Assembly (NCBI GenBank): GCA_035601195.1
Contig: DATNOU010000151.1
Span: forward strand, 1 to 31,241
Direction: 5' to 3'
Origin: JAIBJP01 sp035601195
GTDB taxonomy: Bacteria > Actinomycetota > Thermoleophilia > Gaiellales > Gaiellaceae
Length of the DNA: 31,241 nucleotides
Under the pieces are notes generated by a model. That model searched no databases, was not told the origin of the DNA, and saw nothing but the letters and a program-made list of their open reading frames with translations. Made by a program: the position numbers and the translations under genes. Position 1 is the stretch's first letter; each line of letters opens with the position of its first letter. This document shows, piece after piece, positions 23,219 through 30,728 of this stretch.

Positions 23219-24112
23219 TTGAGACGGGCTCCAAATCGGTGGAATCTCGCCGTCGCCGGAATCGCGGCGTCGTGGGGCTTCGTGTCCGTGATCGCGGCCG
23301 GCGTCGACCTGCCCGCGGCTGCGCTCGTCTTCTGGCGCTGCGCCATAGCCGCGGTGACCGTTCCCGCACTCGTGCTGGTCTTCCGCCGCTTGCCGCTCCT
23401 CGTCGTGGAGCAGCGGCGCCACCAAGTCATGGGGCTCGCTTTCCTCGTCGCCGTCCACTGGGCGCTCCTCTTCGAGACGCTCAAGCTCGCGTCGGTCGCA
23501 GTCGCGATCCTGACCGTGTATACGGCTCCGATCTTCCTGGCGGTGCTGGCGCCGCTCCTGCTGCCGGAAGCCCGGAGCAGGATCGGTCTCATCGCACTCG
23601 CCATCTCGGCTCCAGGCATCGCGCTGATCGCGCTCGGAGGGGAGGGAGGCGCCGCCGCCGACCCAGTCGCCGTCGGAACGGGGCTCGGCGCCGCGATCAC
23701 CTACGCCCTCATCGTCATCTGGACGAAGAGCCTCGTCCTGAACATCGCCCCTGTCGCCGTCGCCTTCTGGAGCTACGCGATCGTTGCGGTGCTCCTCCTT
23801 CCGTTCGCCCTCGCCGGCGGACGGTTCCTCCCGCACGGCGTCGACTGGGTCTACGTGATCGCGCTCGGCGCGCTCCTTACGGCGGCGGCGGGAGTCCTGT
23901 ACATGCGAGCGCTCAAGGACGTGACGGCCCAGTCCGCCGGGCTACTCGCCTACCTCGATCCGCTTTCAGCGTCGCTCCTCGCGTGGGCGATCCTCGGCCA
24001 GGACCTCGGGTGGCAGGTCGTCGTCGGGGGTGTCGCCGTGCTCGCCGGGGGGGCGCTCGTCGTGCTGTGCGAGGAGGCGCCGGAAGCCTCGCCCGAGGCT
24101 CAGGCCCTTTAG
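23219..24112 (+). CDS. EamA/DMT-family transporter
   Basis: 297 residues from TTG 23219. Ten hydrophobic segments are arranged as two EamA repeats (5+5), with ILTVYTAPIFLAVLAPLLL ending the first repeat and GLLAYLDPLSASLLAWAIL the second; the Y-TAP and YLDPLSA motifs are usual for the family. It probably exports amino acids, metabolites or drugs; the substrate cannot be told. It lies between argS and glpX, all in one direction, with a structured 158-nt gap before it and only 9 nt before glpX. Confidence 0.85.
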   Translation: MRRAPNRWNLAVAGIAASWGFVSVIAAGVDLPAAALVFWRCAIAAVTVPALVLVFRRLPLLVVEQRRHQVMGLAFLVAVHWALLFETLKLASVAVAILTVYTAPIFLAVLAPLLLPEARSRIGLIALAISAPGIALIALGGEGGAAADPVAVGTGLGAAITYALIVIWTKSLVLNIAPVAVAFWSYAIVAVLLLPFALAGGRFLPHGVDWVYVIALGALLTAAAGVLYMRALKDVTAQSAGLLAYLDPLSASLLAWAILGQDLGWQVVVGGVAVLAGGALVVLCEEAPEASPEAQAL

Positions 24113-24121
24113 GATCGCGCC

Positions 24122-25120
24122 ATGGAAGGCGGGAACGGCTCCGTCCCGGACCGCAACCTCGCGCTCGAGCTCGTGCGCGTGACGGAGGCGGCGGCGCTGG
24201 GGTGCGCCCGGTGGATCGGCCGTGGCGACAAGGAAGCGGCCGACCAGGCTGCGGTGGACGCCATGCGAGCGATGCTCGACACCGTGGCCATGGACGGCGT
24301 CGTCGTGATCGGCGAGGGGGAGAAGGACAAGGCCCCGATGCTCTTCAACGGGGAGGAGGTCGGCAACGGCGAGCCTCCCGAGGTGGATGTCGCGGTCGAT
24401 CCGCTGGAAGGGACACGACTCACTTCGGTTGGGCAGCCGAACGCGATCTCGGTGATCGCCCTCGCCGAGCGCGGGACGATGTTCTTCCCGGGAGCGGCGG
24501 TCTACATGGACAAGATCGCGGCCGGCGCCGAGATCGCGGACGTGATCAACATCGACGCTTCTCCCCAGGACAACGTGCGGCGAGCGGCCGAGGTCAAGGG
24601 CGGGAAGCCGACGGACATTACGGTCGTGGTCCTCGACCGGGAGCGCAACCAGGAGCTCATCGAGGGGCTGCGCGAGGTGGGGGCGAAGGTGAACCTGATC
24701 ACGGACGGGGACGTAGCTCCCGCGATCGCGGCGGCCCGTCAGGGATCGACTGTCGATCTGATGATGGGCATCGGCGGCACGCCCGAGGGCGTGATTGCCG
24801 CGGCGGCGGTGAAGTGCCTGGGCGGAGCAGTGCAGGGGCGCCTGTGGCCGAGGGACGACGACGAGCGCGCGAAGCTGATCGAGGCCGGCTTCGAACCGGA
24901 TCGCGTGCTCACAACGGACGACCTCGTGGGCGGCGAGAATATCTTCGTCGCTGCGACCGGAGTCACGGACGGCGCGCTGCTCAACGGCGTGCGCTTCACG
25001 AAGGATGGTGCCGTCACCGACTCCATAGTCATGCGCTCACGCTCCGGCACGGTGCGGCGCGTGGAGGCGTACCACCACCTCGAGAAGCTCTCCCGTTTGT
25101 CGGGGAGGGAGTACCGCTAG
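24122..25120 (+). CDS. glpX: Class II fructose-1,6-bisphosphatase
   Basis: 332 residues. Metal and substrate motifs are present: the IGEGEKDKAPML region (about residue 61 on), DVAVDPLEGTRLTS with the metal-binding Asp-Pro-Leu-Glu-Gly, MGIGGTPEGVIAAAA and RLWPRDDDERAK. It hydrolyses fructose-1,6-bisphosphate to fructose-6-phosphate in gluconeogenesis. AGGA 8 nt upstream of ATG 24122 supports the start. Its TAG overlaps the stop of the convergent aldolase gene by a shared CTAG. Confidence 0.95.
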   Translation: MEGGNGSVPDRNLALELVRVTEAAALGCARWIGRGDKEAADQAAVDAMRAMLDTVAMDGVVVIGEGEKDKAPMLFNGEEVGNGEPPEVDVAVDPLEGTRLTSVGQPNAISVIALAERGTMFFPGAAVYMDKIAAGAEIADVINIDASPQDNVRRAAEVKGGKPTDITVVVLDRERNQELIEGLREVGAKVNLITDGDVAPAIAAARQGSTVDLMMGIGGTPEGVIAAAAVKCLGGAVQGRLWPRDDDERAKLIEAGFEPDRVLTTDDLVGGENIFVAATGVTDGALLNGVRFTKDGAVTDSIVMRSRSGTVRRVEAYHHLEKLSRLSGREYR

Positions 25121-26148
25121 GAGACCCCCACTAGCTCTTTCTCCATCTCGGGGGAGTAGGAGCCGGAGCGGGCGAGTCCATTCATCTTCGCGCGGTGAGC
25201 GAAGGCGGCCTGGCCCGCAGACAGGTTGGACTCCTCGCCGGCCCAGGCCTTGAGCGCCGGTGCCTGCAGCGCCCGCCCGTAGGAGAAGGAGAGCTCCCAG
25301 GGGTGCGGTCCCAGCGCGTTCATCGCGTTCAGGTGCGCGGTCGCGATCTCGTCGCTCTGGCCGCCGGAGAGGAACACGATCCCGGGCACGGCCGCCGGAA
25401 CGGAATTCTTGAGGCAGCGGATCGTTGCCTCGGCGACCTCCTCGACGCCGGCTTGTTCGGCCGCGTCCTTCCCGGAGAGGACCATGTTCGGCTTCAGCAG
25501 CATGCCTTCGAGCCCCACCCGCTGGTAATAGAGCTCCTGGAAGGTCGTCTTGAGCGTCCACTCGGTGACCGAGTAGCAGCGCTCGAGGCTGTGGTTTCCG
25601 TCCATCAGGACTTCGGGCTCGACGATCGGAACCAGGCCGGCCTCCTCGGAGAGAGCCGCGTAGCGCGCCAGTGCATGTGCGTTGACGTGGATGCAGGTGT
25701 GGCTGGGGATCCCGTCGCCGATCTCGATCACCGCGCGCCACTTCGTGAACTTCGCGCCCAGCTCGCGGTATTCGTTCAGGCGCTCTCGGAGTCCGTCGAG
25801 GCCCTCGGTGACCTTCTCCTCCGGCGAGGCGGCGAGCGGCTTGGCGCCCTTGTCCACCTTGATCCCCGGAATCACGCCCTTGCTCGCGAGGAGCTCCGGA
25901 AACGGGGTGCCCTCCGTCGAGCTCTGCCGGATCGTCTCGTCGTAGAGGATGACGCCGCTGATGTGCTCCTCCATGCCGGGCGTCGTGAAGAGCAGCTCGC
26001 GATACGCGCGGCGGTTCTCCTCGGTCGACTCGACGTGAATCGTGTCGAAGCGCTTCTTGATCGTCCCGTCGCTCTCGTCCGCGGCGAGGATTCCCTTACC
26101 CGGCGCGACCAGCGCGCGGGCAGTCTGTTCGAGGCCGTTTTCAGCCAT
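25117..26148 (-). CDS. fba: Class I fructose-bisphosphate aldolase
   Basis: 343 residues from ATG 26148; the ribosome site AAGGAG is 7 nt upstream, so the TTG at 26154 is rejected. It is a Schiff-base aldolase: LAADESDGTIKKRF near the N-terminus, VPIVEPEVL, and the Lys-containing LLKPNMVLSG around residue 220. A conserved LSGGQSDEIATAHLNAMN follows. It cleaves fructose-1,6-bisphosphate to two triose phosphates. Together with glpX it forms a convergent pair serving opposite directions of the pathway. Confidence 0.94.
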   Translation of the reverse strand: MAENGLEQTARALVAPGKGILAADESDGTIKKRFDTIHVESTEENRRAYRELLFTTPGMEEHISGVILYDETIRQSSTEGTPFPELLASKGVIPGIKVDKGAKPLAASPEEKVTEGLDGLRERLNEYRELGAKFTKWRAVIEIGDGIPSHTCIHVNAHALARYAALSEEAGLVPIVEPEVLMDGNHSLERCYSVTEWTLKTTFQELYYQRVGLEGMLLKPNMVLSGKDAAEQAGVEEVAEATIRCLKNSVPAAVPGIVFLSGGQSDEIATAHLNAMNALGPHPWELSFSYGRALQAPALKAWAGEESNLSAGQAAFAHRAKMNGLARSGSYSPEMEKELVGVS

Positions 26149-26276
26149 GGCCAACTCCTTCCCTGAGCTCTCGCTAAGTATCTTCCATACCCGCGGGGGA
26201 GGGAGTAGGATCAGCGATCTGAGGGGCGGCGCTGCGGCGGCCGTCCCTCCTTGTCTCTATGGGCGCCTGCTGGCCG

Positions 26277-26435
26277 CTAGGTGAGGACTGCGACGACCGA
26301 TTCGAGATTCTCGGCCGTCTTGTAGGCGACGAGCGCGAGAGCGGCGATGATGGCCGGCGTGATGACGGCGAGAATGACGCCGTATTCAGCCATCGTCTGT
26401 CCTTCCTCGCTGCGCCATTCCTGGAGCTTGAACAT
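26277..26435 (-). CDS. Flp/Fap-type pilin, orphan
   Basis: 52 residues starting at ATG 26435. The leader MFKLQEWRSEEG is followed by QTMAEYGVILAVITPAIIAALALVAY, matching the Flp prepilin site (cleavage after Gly12, Glu at mature +5) and the hydrophobic tail. Flp pilins form thin pili assembled by the Tad system. No tad genes occur in the window, so this is an isolated copy. The frame can be extended upstream over the tRNA, but that part is not protein-like. Confidence 0.8.
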   Translation of the reverse strand: MFKLQEWRSEEGQTMAEYGVILAVITPAIIAALALVAYKTAENLESVVAVLT

Positions 26436-26507
26436 GCTCAAATGGTCGGCTGGACGGGCGTTTGGCGCTATCCCCCGCACGAGCGACTGCGCTAATCTTG
26501 ACCGCAC

Positions 26508-26580
26508 GCGGACGTAGCTCAGTTGGTAGAGCATCAGCTTCCCAAGCTGGGGGTCGCGGGTTCGAGCCCCGTCGTCCGCT
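26508..26580 (+). tRNA. tRNA-Gly(CCC)
   Basis: 73 nt fold as a complete cloverleaf: acceptor GCGGACG / CGTCCGC, D-stem GCTC / GAGC, anticodon stem TCAGC / GCTGG with loop TTCCCAA (anticodon CCC), and T-arm GCGGG-TTCGAGC-CCCGT. The CCA is not encoded. It reads GGG codons. A strong hairpin follows 3 nt downstream. Its 3' 44 nt are repeated at 29968-30011, marking it as an integration target. Confidence 0.95.
26537..26580 (+). other. attL-like core: 3' end of tRNA-Gly
   Basis: This 44-bp segment runs from the anticodon stem to the last tRNA base and is identical to 29968-30011. A copy of a tRNA 3' half in direct orientation is the hallmark of a tyrosine-integrase insertion. Confidence 0.85.
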
Positions 26581-26583
26581 CTG

Positions 26584-26611
26584 AGAAAGGCCCTGGAAAC
26601 GGGGCCTTTCT
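26584..26611 (+). terminator. Terminator hairpin of tRNA-Gly
   Basis: AGAAAGGCCC and GGGCCTTTCT form a perfect 10-bp stem around an 8-nt loop, starting 3 nt after the tRNA. Confidence 0.7.
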
Positions 26612-26641
26612 GTAGACGGGGTGGGCAACAGATCGGGAATC

Positions 26642-26660
26642 TGCAAGCGGTTTTGCAAGC
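26642..26660 (+). promoter_or_regulatory. Candidate left integrase arm site
   Basis: TGCAAGC is repeated 12 bp apart with an intervening GGTTT (26642-26660), 61 nt inside the left att core. A matching pair lies near the right end (29834-29850). Paired short direct repeats flanking att sites are typical integrase arm-binding sites. Confidence 0.45.
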
Positions 26661-27035
26661 ACGCCTAATCTCGGCGCGCAGTCGTGAGCTTCGTTTCCGA
26701 GCCGGCTACGAAGCGAGGTCGGTTCTGCTGCGGCGGAGGCACAGCGGGCATTCGCCGGACACTCCTGGCCGACGGACATGGAACTGCGGGTTCGGATGGG
26801 CATCCCCCGATGCTCCGTTTCGCGCTGACTCATTCTGCGCCCCACTGTCGAGTCTAGCGCCGCCCCGCGAAGCTCCAAATTGGCCGCCCGACACTCCCGG
26901 CGTGCCGGTGCTACGGTGGAGGTGGAGGTCGTCCGACCCCGGCCCTCGGCGGACAATCTCTTCCGGCTCCGACACTCGGCTGGCGTGGCGCGTGACCTAG
27001 CGGTCGCGCGGAACCCGCAACGTCAGGAGCCACCT
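26661..27035. other. Non-coding stretch inside the element
   Basis: About 375 nt with no convincing gene; the frames here look like chance frames. A loosely repeated CCGACACTC-like word occurs near 26755, 26887 and 26969. The promoter of the following genes is expected here, but no clear -10/-35 was identified. Confidence 0.4.
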
Positions 27036-27107
27036 ATGTCCTTCTTTTCCCCGAACCGCTCGAGCGGTTTGTCCCCGTGCACGGATGAGAGGAGACGCAA
27101 TGACTAA
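27036..27107 (+). CDS. Possible 23-residue leader peptide before the epoxide hydrolase
   Basis: ATG 27036 is preceded by AGGAG at a 6-nt spacing, a better ribosome site than many in the window. The frame (MSFFSPNRSSGLSPCTDERR...) ends at TAA 27105-27107, eight nt inside the next gene. A 16-bp palindrome lies within it and the epoxide hydrolase ribosome site lies near its end. It may be a coupling or leader peptide, or chance. Confidence 0.35.
   Translation: MSFFSPNRSSGLSPCTDERRRND
27054..27069 (+). promoter_or_regulatory. Perfect 16-bp palindrome, candidate operator
   Basis: AACCGCTCGAGCGGTT is fully symmetrical and lies 31-46 nt before the epoxide hydrolase start. It resembles a dimeric repressor site (TetR- or MarR-like), or could fold in RNA. 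No regulator gene is adjacent. Confidence 0.4.
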
Positions 27108-28356
27108 GAAGACAACGTCCGAGAAGACAACGGCCGCCCCGCGTCCCGCCCCGCTTCCCGCGGAGCTCGACACAGGCGCCAAAGACAGCACAATCCGCCC
27201 CTTCCACATCGACGTTCCGGAAGACGAGCTCGCCGAACTTCGTCGACGCATCGCCGCGACGCGCTGGCCCAGCAAGGAGCTCGTCGCAGATCGCTCGCAG
27301 GGAGTCCAGCTCGGGCCGCTCTCGGAGCTCGCGCGCTACTGGGCAAGCGACTACGACTGGCGCAAGGCCGAGGCGAAGCTGAACGCGCTCCCGCAGTTCA
27401 CGACCGAGACCGACGGGGTCGACATCCACTTCATCCACGTGAAGTCGCGTCACGAGAACGCGTTGCCGCTGATCATGACGCACGGCTGGCCCGGCTCGGT
27501 CATCGAGCTGCTCGAGGTCGTCGGCCCGCTCACGGACCCGACCGCGCACGGCGGACGCGCCGAGGACGCATTCGATCTCGTGCTGCCGTCCCTTCCCGGC
27601 TACGGCTTCTCGGGAGAGCCGACGGAGGTCGGCTGGGACGCGGGCCGCGTCGCGCGCGCCTGGGCCGAGCTGATGCACCGCCTCGGCTACACCCGCTACG
27701 TCGCCCAGGGCGGCGACGTCGGCGCGGCGGTCACCGACGCGATGGGCCGCCAGGCGCCCGAGGCGCTGCTCGGCATCCACATGAACTTGCTCGTGACGAT
27801 CCTGGCCGGCGGCCCCATGCCGTCGGAATCCGAGCAGGAACGCGCGGCGCTCGACGCGATCAACACCTTCAAGACGAGCGGCTTTGGCTACTTCCTGGAG
27901 CAGGCCACGCGGCCGCAGACGATCGGCTACGCCCTGCTGGATTCACCCGTCGCCCTGGCGGCCTGGATGCTCGACCACGACACGGACAGCTACGAGAAGA
28001 TCTCAAGCGCCTTTGTGGACGGCCAGCCGTCGGGCAATCTCACTCGGGACCGGATCGTCGACAACATCACGCTGTATTGGTTGACCGGCACCGGTGCCTC
28101 GGCAGCGCGGGCGTACTGGGAGGACGGACGAGCCGCAGCTCTTGCGGCCGGCCAGGCTCCTCCGGAGGTCTCGCTCCCGGTCGGCTTCACCACGTTCCCC
28201 GGCGAGATCTGGCGGACCCCGCGCAGCTGGGTCGAGCAGTCGTACCCCAACCTCAGCTACTTCAACGAGGTCGACAAGGGCGGCCACTTCGCCGCCTGGG
28301 AGCAGCCGCAGCTCTTCACCGAGGAACTGCGCGCTGCGTTCGACTCGCTCCGCTAG
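27100..28356 (+). CDS. Epoxide hydrolase (EHN + alpha/beta hydrolase)
   Basis: 418 residues from ATG 27100; GAGAGGAG lies just upstream, which rules out ATG 27085. The N-terminal EHN domain (about 33-140) starts RPFHIDVPEDELAELRRRI. The hydrolase core has HGWPGS (129-134, oxyanion hole), the PGYGFS loop, nucleophile Asp206 in QGGDVGAA (family usually GGDWG) and catalytic His396 in DKGGHFAAWEQP. Such enzymes add water to epoxides to form diols in detoxification or catabolism. The substrate is unknown. It is cargo of the tRNA-integrated element and is followed without a gap by the redoxin gene. Confidence 0.88.
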   Translation: MTKKTTSEKTTAAPRPAPLPAELDTGAKDSTIRPFHIDVPEDELAELRRRIAATRWPSKELVADRSQGVQLGPLSELARYWASDYDWRKAEAKLNALPQFTTETDGVDIHFIHVKSRHENALPLIMTHGWPGSVIELLEVVGPLTDPTAHGGRAEDAFDLVLPSLPGYGFSGEPTEVGWDAGRVARAWAELMHRLGYTRYVAQGGDVGAAVTDAMGRQAPEALLGIHMNLLVTILAGGPMPSESEQERAALDAINTFKTSGFGYFLEQATRPQTIGYALLDSPVALAAWMLDHDTDSYEKISSAFVDGQPSGNLTRDRIVDNITLYWLTGTGASAARAYWEDGRAAALAAGQAPPEVSLPVGFTTFPGEIWRTPRSWVEQSYPNLSYFNEVDKGGHFAAWEQPQLFTEELRAAFDSLR

Positions 28357-29310
28357 ATGACCGTATTCGAACGTCTGCAAATGCCCTCCCTGGGCGTGGC
28401 GACCGAATGGCTCAACTCCGAGCCACTCGGCCCCGCCGAGCTGCGCGGTCACGTCGTCCTCGTGAACTTCTGGACGCTCACCTGCATCAACTGGCTGCGC
28501 CAGAAGCCATACGTCCGTGCCTGGTCGCAGGCGTACCGAAACGATGGGCTGGTCGTCATCGGAGTCCACACTCCAGAGTTCTCGTTCGAGCACGAGCTCG
28601 ACCGCGTGCAGCAGGCGACGAAGGAGCGAGCGATCGACTACCCGCTCGCGCTCGACAACGACTATGAGATCTGGAGCGCCTTCGACAACCACTACTGGCC
28701 GGCGCTCTACTTCGTCGACGCGGACGGCATCATCCGCGACCACCACTTCGGCGAAGGACGCTACGAGGAGTCGGAGCGCGGCATCCAGCGGCTGCTCGGT
28801 GTCGACCGCGAGCTCGTTTCCGTCGAAGGGCTCGGCGTGGAAGCGGAGGCCGACTGGGACAACCTGCGGACACCCGAGACGTATCTCGGCTACGAGCGCA
28901 GTGAGCACTTCGCGTCGCCGGGCGGCGCCAAGTTCGACGATCGTCGCGCGTACAAGCTCCCCGAGCGCCTGGAGTTCAACCACTGGGCCCTCGCCGGCGA
29001 GTGGACGATCGGAGGTGAGAATGTCGTGCTCGACCAGGCCGGCGGGAGGATCGCCTACCGGTTCCACGCGCGCGATGCGCATCTCGTGCTGTCTCCCGGA
29101 GCTCGCGAGCCGATTCGCTTCCGCGTGCTCCTCGACGGAGAGGCTCCCGGCCCGTCACACGGCGTGGATGTCGACGAGGACGGGAACGGCCTGCTCCGGG
29201 ACGGCCGCCTCTACCAGCTCGCGCGCGAGCATGACGCCGTCCGCGAGCGGACACTGCAGATCACATTCCTCGAGCCCGGCGCCGAAGCGTACGTGTTCAC
29301 GTTCGGCTAG
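28357..29310 (+). CDS. Thioredoxin-like/DipZ C-terminal-type protein with CxxW centre
   Basis: 317 residues starting directly after the epoxide hydrolase TAG. Residues 1-150 form a thioredoxin/TlpA-like fold: VNFWTLTCINWLRQKPYVRAW, with Cys43 but Trp46 in place of the second active-site Cys, and VIGVHTPEFSFE, YWPALYFVD. Residues about 190-317 resemble the C-terminal carbohydrate-binding-like domain of DipZ-type proteins (HWALAGEWTIGGE, ending EAYVFTFG). There is no signal peptide and no CcdA-type membrane part. A single-Cys centre suggests a peroxidase- or monothiol-type role rather than classical disulfide exchange. Likely co-transcribed with the epoxide hydrolase. Confidence 0.82.
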   Translation: MTVFERLQMPSLGVATEWLNSEPLGPAELRGHVVLVNFWTLTCINWLRQKPYVRAWSQAYRNDGLVVIGVHTPEFSFEHELDRVQQATKERAIDYPLALDNDYEIWSAFDNHYWPALYFVDADGIIRDHHFGEGRYEESERGIQRLLGVDRELVSVEGLGVEAEADWDNLRTPETYLGYERSEHFASPGGAKFDDRRAYKLPERLEFNHWALAGEWTIGGENVVLDQAGGRIAYRFHARDAHLVLSPGAREPIRFRVLLDGEAPGPSHGVDVDEDGNGLLRDGRLYQLAREHDAVRERTLQITFLEPGAEAYVFTFG

Positions 29311-29955
29311 GCCTACATCCTTACCGCCGTCGCGACGGGAATGCGACGCGGCGAGCTCCTAGCCCTTTGCTGGGGCGATGTCGACTGGAACAGCCGTCGC
29401 GTCTGGGTCCGGCGCAACGTGACCCACCGAGGCGTCTTCCAGGAGCCGAAGACGAGGGGCTCGGTGCGGGCGATCGCGATGCCGGCGACGCTCGCGACGG
29501 CACTCCGTGAGCATCAGATGGCCTCGCGCTTCAAGGACTCCGAGGATCTGATCTTCTCGACGGAGAAGGGGACGACGATCGACGGGCACAACTTCGTCCA
29601 TCGAGTCTTCGACCCTGCGCTCCGCCAGGCTGGCCTACCGAAGATCCGCTTCCACGATCTGAGGCACTCGTTCGCGAGCCTGCTCATCGCTCAGGGCGAG
29701 CACCCGAAGCTAATCTCCGAGCAGCTTGGGCACGCGAGCGTCCAGATCACCCTCGACCGCTACGGACACCTGCTGCCGGCGTCCTACGACTCCGCGGGCG
29801 AGCGGCTCGACGCTGCGCTCTTTGGCTCCGAGCTGCAAGCATTTGCAAACAGCGGGCCGGGAACGGGCGTCCGTGCCATTCCGCCGAACGGGACCGATCA
29901 GGCCGAATCTCCTGTCCTCATGCGCCTTGCAGTGGCAGGAGACGGCATCCGCTAA
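29311..29955 (+). pseudogene. int: Tyrosine integrase, catalytic half only
   Basis: About 214 residues of a phage-type integrase continue in the same frame right after the redoxin stop codon (29308-29310) and have no start codon before ATG 29341. The catalytic residues are all visible: Arg in TGMRRGELLALCWGDVDW, HDLRHSFASLL (His and Arg), LGHASVQ (His) and the nucleophile Tyr in TLDRYGHLLP. The SAM-like core-binding and arm-binding N-terminal domains are missing. It ends 12 nt before the right att repeat. Family function: site-specific recombination at the tRNA. Likely non-functional here. Confidence 0.88.
29834..29850 (+). promoter_or_regulatory. Candidate right integrase arm site
   Basis: TGCAAGC-ATT-TGCAAAC lies inside the 3' part of int and matches the spaced TGCAAGC pair at 26642-26660. 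Confidence 0.4.
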
Positions 29956-29967
29956 CCCTCTAGAGCG

Positions 29968-30011
29968 GCTTCCCAAGCTGGGGGTCGCGGGTTCGAGCCC
30001 CGTCGTCCGCT
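29968..30011 (+). other. attR-like repeat of the tRNA-Gly 3' end
   Basis: 44 nt identical to the 3' half of tRNA-Gly(CCC). The 5' half of the cloverleaf is absent, so this is not a second tRNA gene. It marks the right border of the element. Confidence 0.85.
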
Positions 30012-30104
30012 TCAGGAAAGCCCCGCACATGACTCCTCGTTCTCAGGTCCGGCACTGACTCCGCCCGCGGTGCCTAGTTGGTGCCCAAGCGGGTCCCGGA
30101 GGTC

Positions 30105-30662
30105 ATGAGCCTCACTCAGTACTACACGGCGACTACCCTCGACGGCTTTATCGCCGACCCCGAAAACTCGCTGGACTGGCTGTTCACCCGCAAGCGGGAG
30201 GAGGACGGGCCCTTGAACTACCGCAATTTCATCGCCGGCATCGGTGCGATGGCGATGGGGTCGACGACGTACGAATGGATCCTCGACCACGAGTTCGCCG
30301 GCAAGGATCCGGCGGAGTGGAAGTGGCCGTACGACATCCCGTGCTGGGTCTTCACACACCGGCAGCTACCGGTCGTCCCCGACTCGCGAATTGAGTTCAC
30401 CAGCGCGGACGTCGCAAGCGTGCACAAGGAGATGGTCGCCGCCGCTGGTGACCGGAACGTCTGGATCGTCGGTGGGGGAGACCTGGCCGGCCAGTTCGCC
30501 GACGTGGGGCTCCTGGACGAGGTCATCGTGTCGATCGCGCCGGTCACGCTGGGCGGGGGTGCGCCTCTGCTGCCGCGCCGGATCGAACTGCGTCTAGACG
30601 AGCTGGGCCGGAACGGCGACTTCGCCTGCGCGAGGTTTTCCGTCGTGCGGCTACCTGCCTGA
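30105..30662 (+). CDS. RibD C-terminal/dihydrofolate reductase-like protein
   Basis: 185 residues from ATG 30105; TTG 30078 would add nine unlikely residues. The typical start YYTATTLDGFIAD is followed by FIAGIGAMAMGSTTYEWIL, CWVFTHR and the nucleotide-binding VWIVGGGDLAGQF, ending with the family's VTLGGGAPLLPR block. Such proteins use NADPH; the substrate is unknown. It is the first gene right of the integrated element. Confidence 0.85.
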   Translation: MSLTQYYTATTLDGFIADPENSLDWLFTRKREEDGPLNYRNFIAGIGAMAMGSTTYEWILDHEFAGKDPAEWKWPYDIPCWVFTHRQLPVVPDSRIEFTSADVASVHKEMVAAAGDRNVWIVGGGDLAGQFADVGLLDEVIVSIAPVTLGGGAPLLPRRIELRLDELGRNGDFACARFSVVRLPA

Positions 30663-30701
30663 CCTGAACCTAGAGATCGCCGGGAGCTGCGAACCGGTAG
30701 A

Positions 30702-30728
30702 AGACCGTGGCCGCGGCGGCCACGTCTT
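30702..30728. terminator. Bidirectional terminator between the reductase and the response regulator
   Basis: CGTGGCC-GCGGC-GGCCACG (7-bp stem, 5-nt loop) is extended by AGA/TCT across a 1-nt bulge and followed by TTT on the + strand. It lies between convergent genes and reaches the stop of the regulator. Confidence 0.6.

Larger units (their letters stand above)
26537..30011 (+). mobile_element. tRNA-Gly-integrated element remnant, about 3.4 kb
   Basis: The region is bounded by perfect 44-bp direct repeats (26537-26580 and 29968-30011). It holds an epoxide hydrolase, a redoxin and the catalytic half of a tyrosine integrase lying next to the right repeat, where such elements normally keep int. 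No excisionase, replication or transfer gene was recognised. The integrase lacks its N-terminal domains, so the element is probably immobile. It most likely derives from a larger element by internal deletion, since the int fragment begins directly after the redoxin stop codon. Confidence 0.8.

Noticed and set aside
22981..25134. A 717-codon open frame overlapping the EamA and glpX genes
   Set aside because: It runs in another frame through two clear genes and is dominated by Arg/Gly/Ala low-complexity, as expected from GC-rich shadow frames.
26534..26956. Minus-strand frame covering the tRNA and att region
   Set aside because: It is antisense to the tRNA and its terminator and has no protein-like features.
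29968..30011. Second tRNA-Gly gene
   Set aside because: Only the anticodon-stem-to-3'-end half is present; no D-arm or 5' acceptor strand precedes it, so it is an att repeat.
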